DNA of 64,000 nt from Cytophagales bacterium (GTDB taxonomy: Bacteria; Bacteroidota; Bacteroidia; Cytophagales; Cyclobacteriaceae). Positions within the stretch are counted from its first letter, which is position 1, and each line of letters opens with the position of its first letter. Below the pieces are notes generated by a model. The model was not told where the DNA came from and ran no database searches. It saw only the letters and a list, made by a program, of their open reading frames with translations. This document shows positions 63,919 through 64,000 of this stretch, piece by piece. A program made the position numbers and the translations under genes. The DNA is taken from contig JANYHI010000083.1 in the NCBI GenBank assembly GCA_025359125.1, positions 40,100 to 104,099 of the forward strand, written 5' to 3'.

Positions 63919-64000
63919 CTATTTTTTCTTTTTCTTGGCGACCCTCTTTTTAGCGACTTTTTTATTCACTTTTTTCACCGCCTTCTTAGCTGATCTTACG
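63919..64000 (-). CDS. second histone H1-like Lys/Ala-rich protein, C-terminus only (runs off window)
   Basis: Manual translation ...VRSAKKAVKKVNKKVAKKRVAKKKKK*. Confidence 0.65.
   Translation of the reverse strand, partial: VRSAKKAVKKVNKKVAKKRVAKKKKK

Overview
The window looks like a chromosomal segment of a Bacteroidota bacterium (probably Cytophagales-like). Evidence: AT-rich sequence, a TAnnTTTG-type promoter candidate, DUF4136 lipoproteins, a PorP/SprF-like remnant, a DUF6913-like gene next to dapA, and a LytTR membrane protein. Most of it is core metabolism and information processing: cdd, rnhA, aroQ, xerD, pyrD, valS, rplY, prs, tRNA-Gln, ppc, trxA, dnaE, sdhCAB, dapA, ligA, rsmE, gltA, M14/M20 peptidases. 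Four regions stand out. (1) 1-11.6 kb holds a long same-strand directon that joins CheR, CheB, a membrane GAF protein, a SiaA-like multi-sensor PP2C phosphatase, a SiaB-like kinase, a SiaC-like phosphoprotein, a TerB-ABC transporter and secreted/lipoproteins. This is a plausible, poorly described partner-switching plus methylation signalling system. (2) 19-21 kb has a PorP/SprF-like gene remnant and a VapBC-like pair abutting a MoeB/ThiF-rhodanese gene. (3) 23.8-30.6 kb is a decay zone: inverted-repeat (REP-like) DNA, orphan gene tails, frameshifted alpha-amylase and vanadium haloperoxidase genes, and a DinB-like gene with an in-frame stop. (4) There is a DnaE with a fused N-terminal exonuclease and an altered PHP motif, a channel-like protein with an atypical selectivity filter, and two histone H1-like Lys/Ala proteins (one cut off by the window end). 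No CRISPR array, rRNA or intact transposase was seen. All family calls come from reading the sequences and were not checked against any database.
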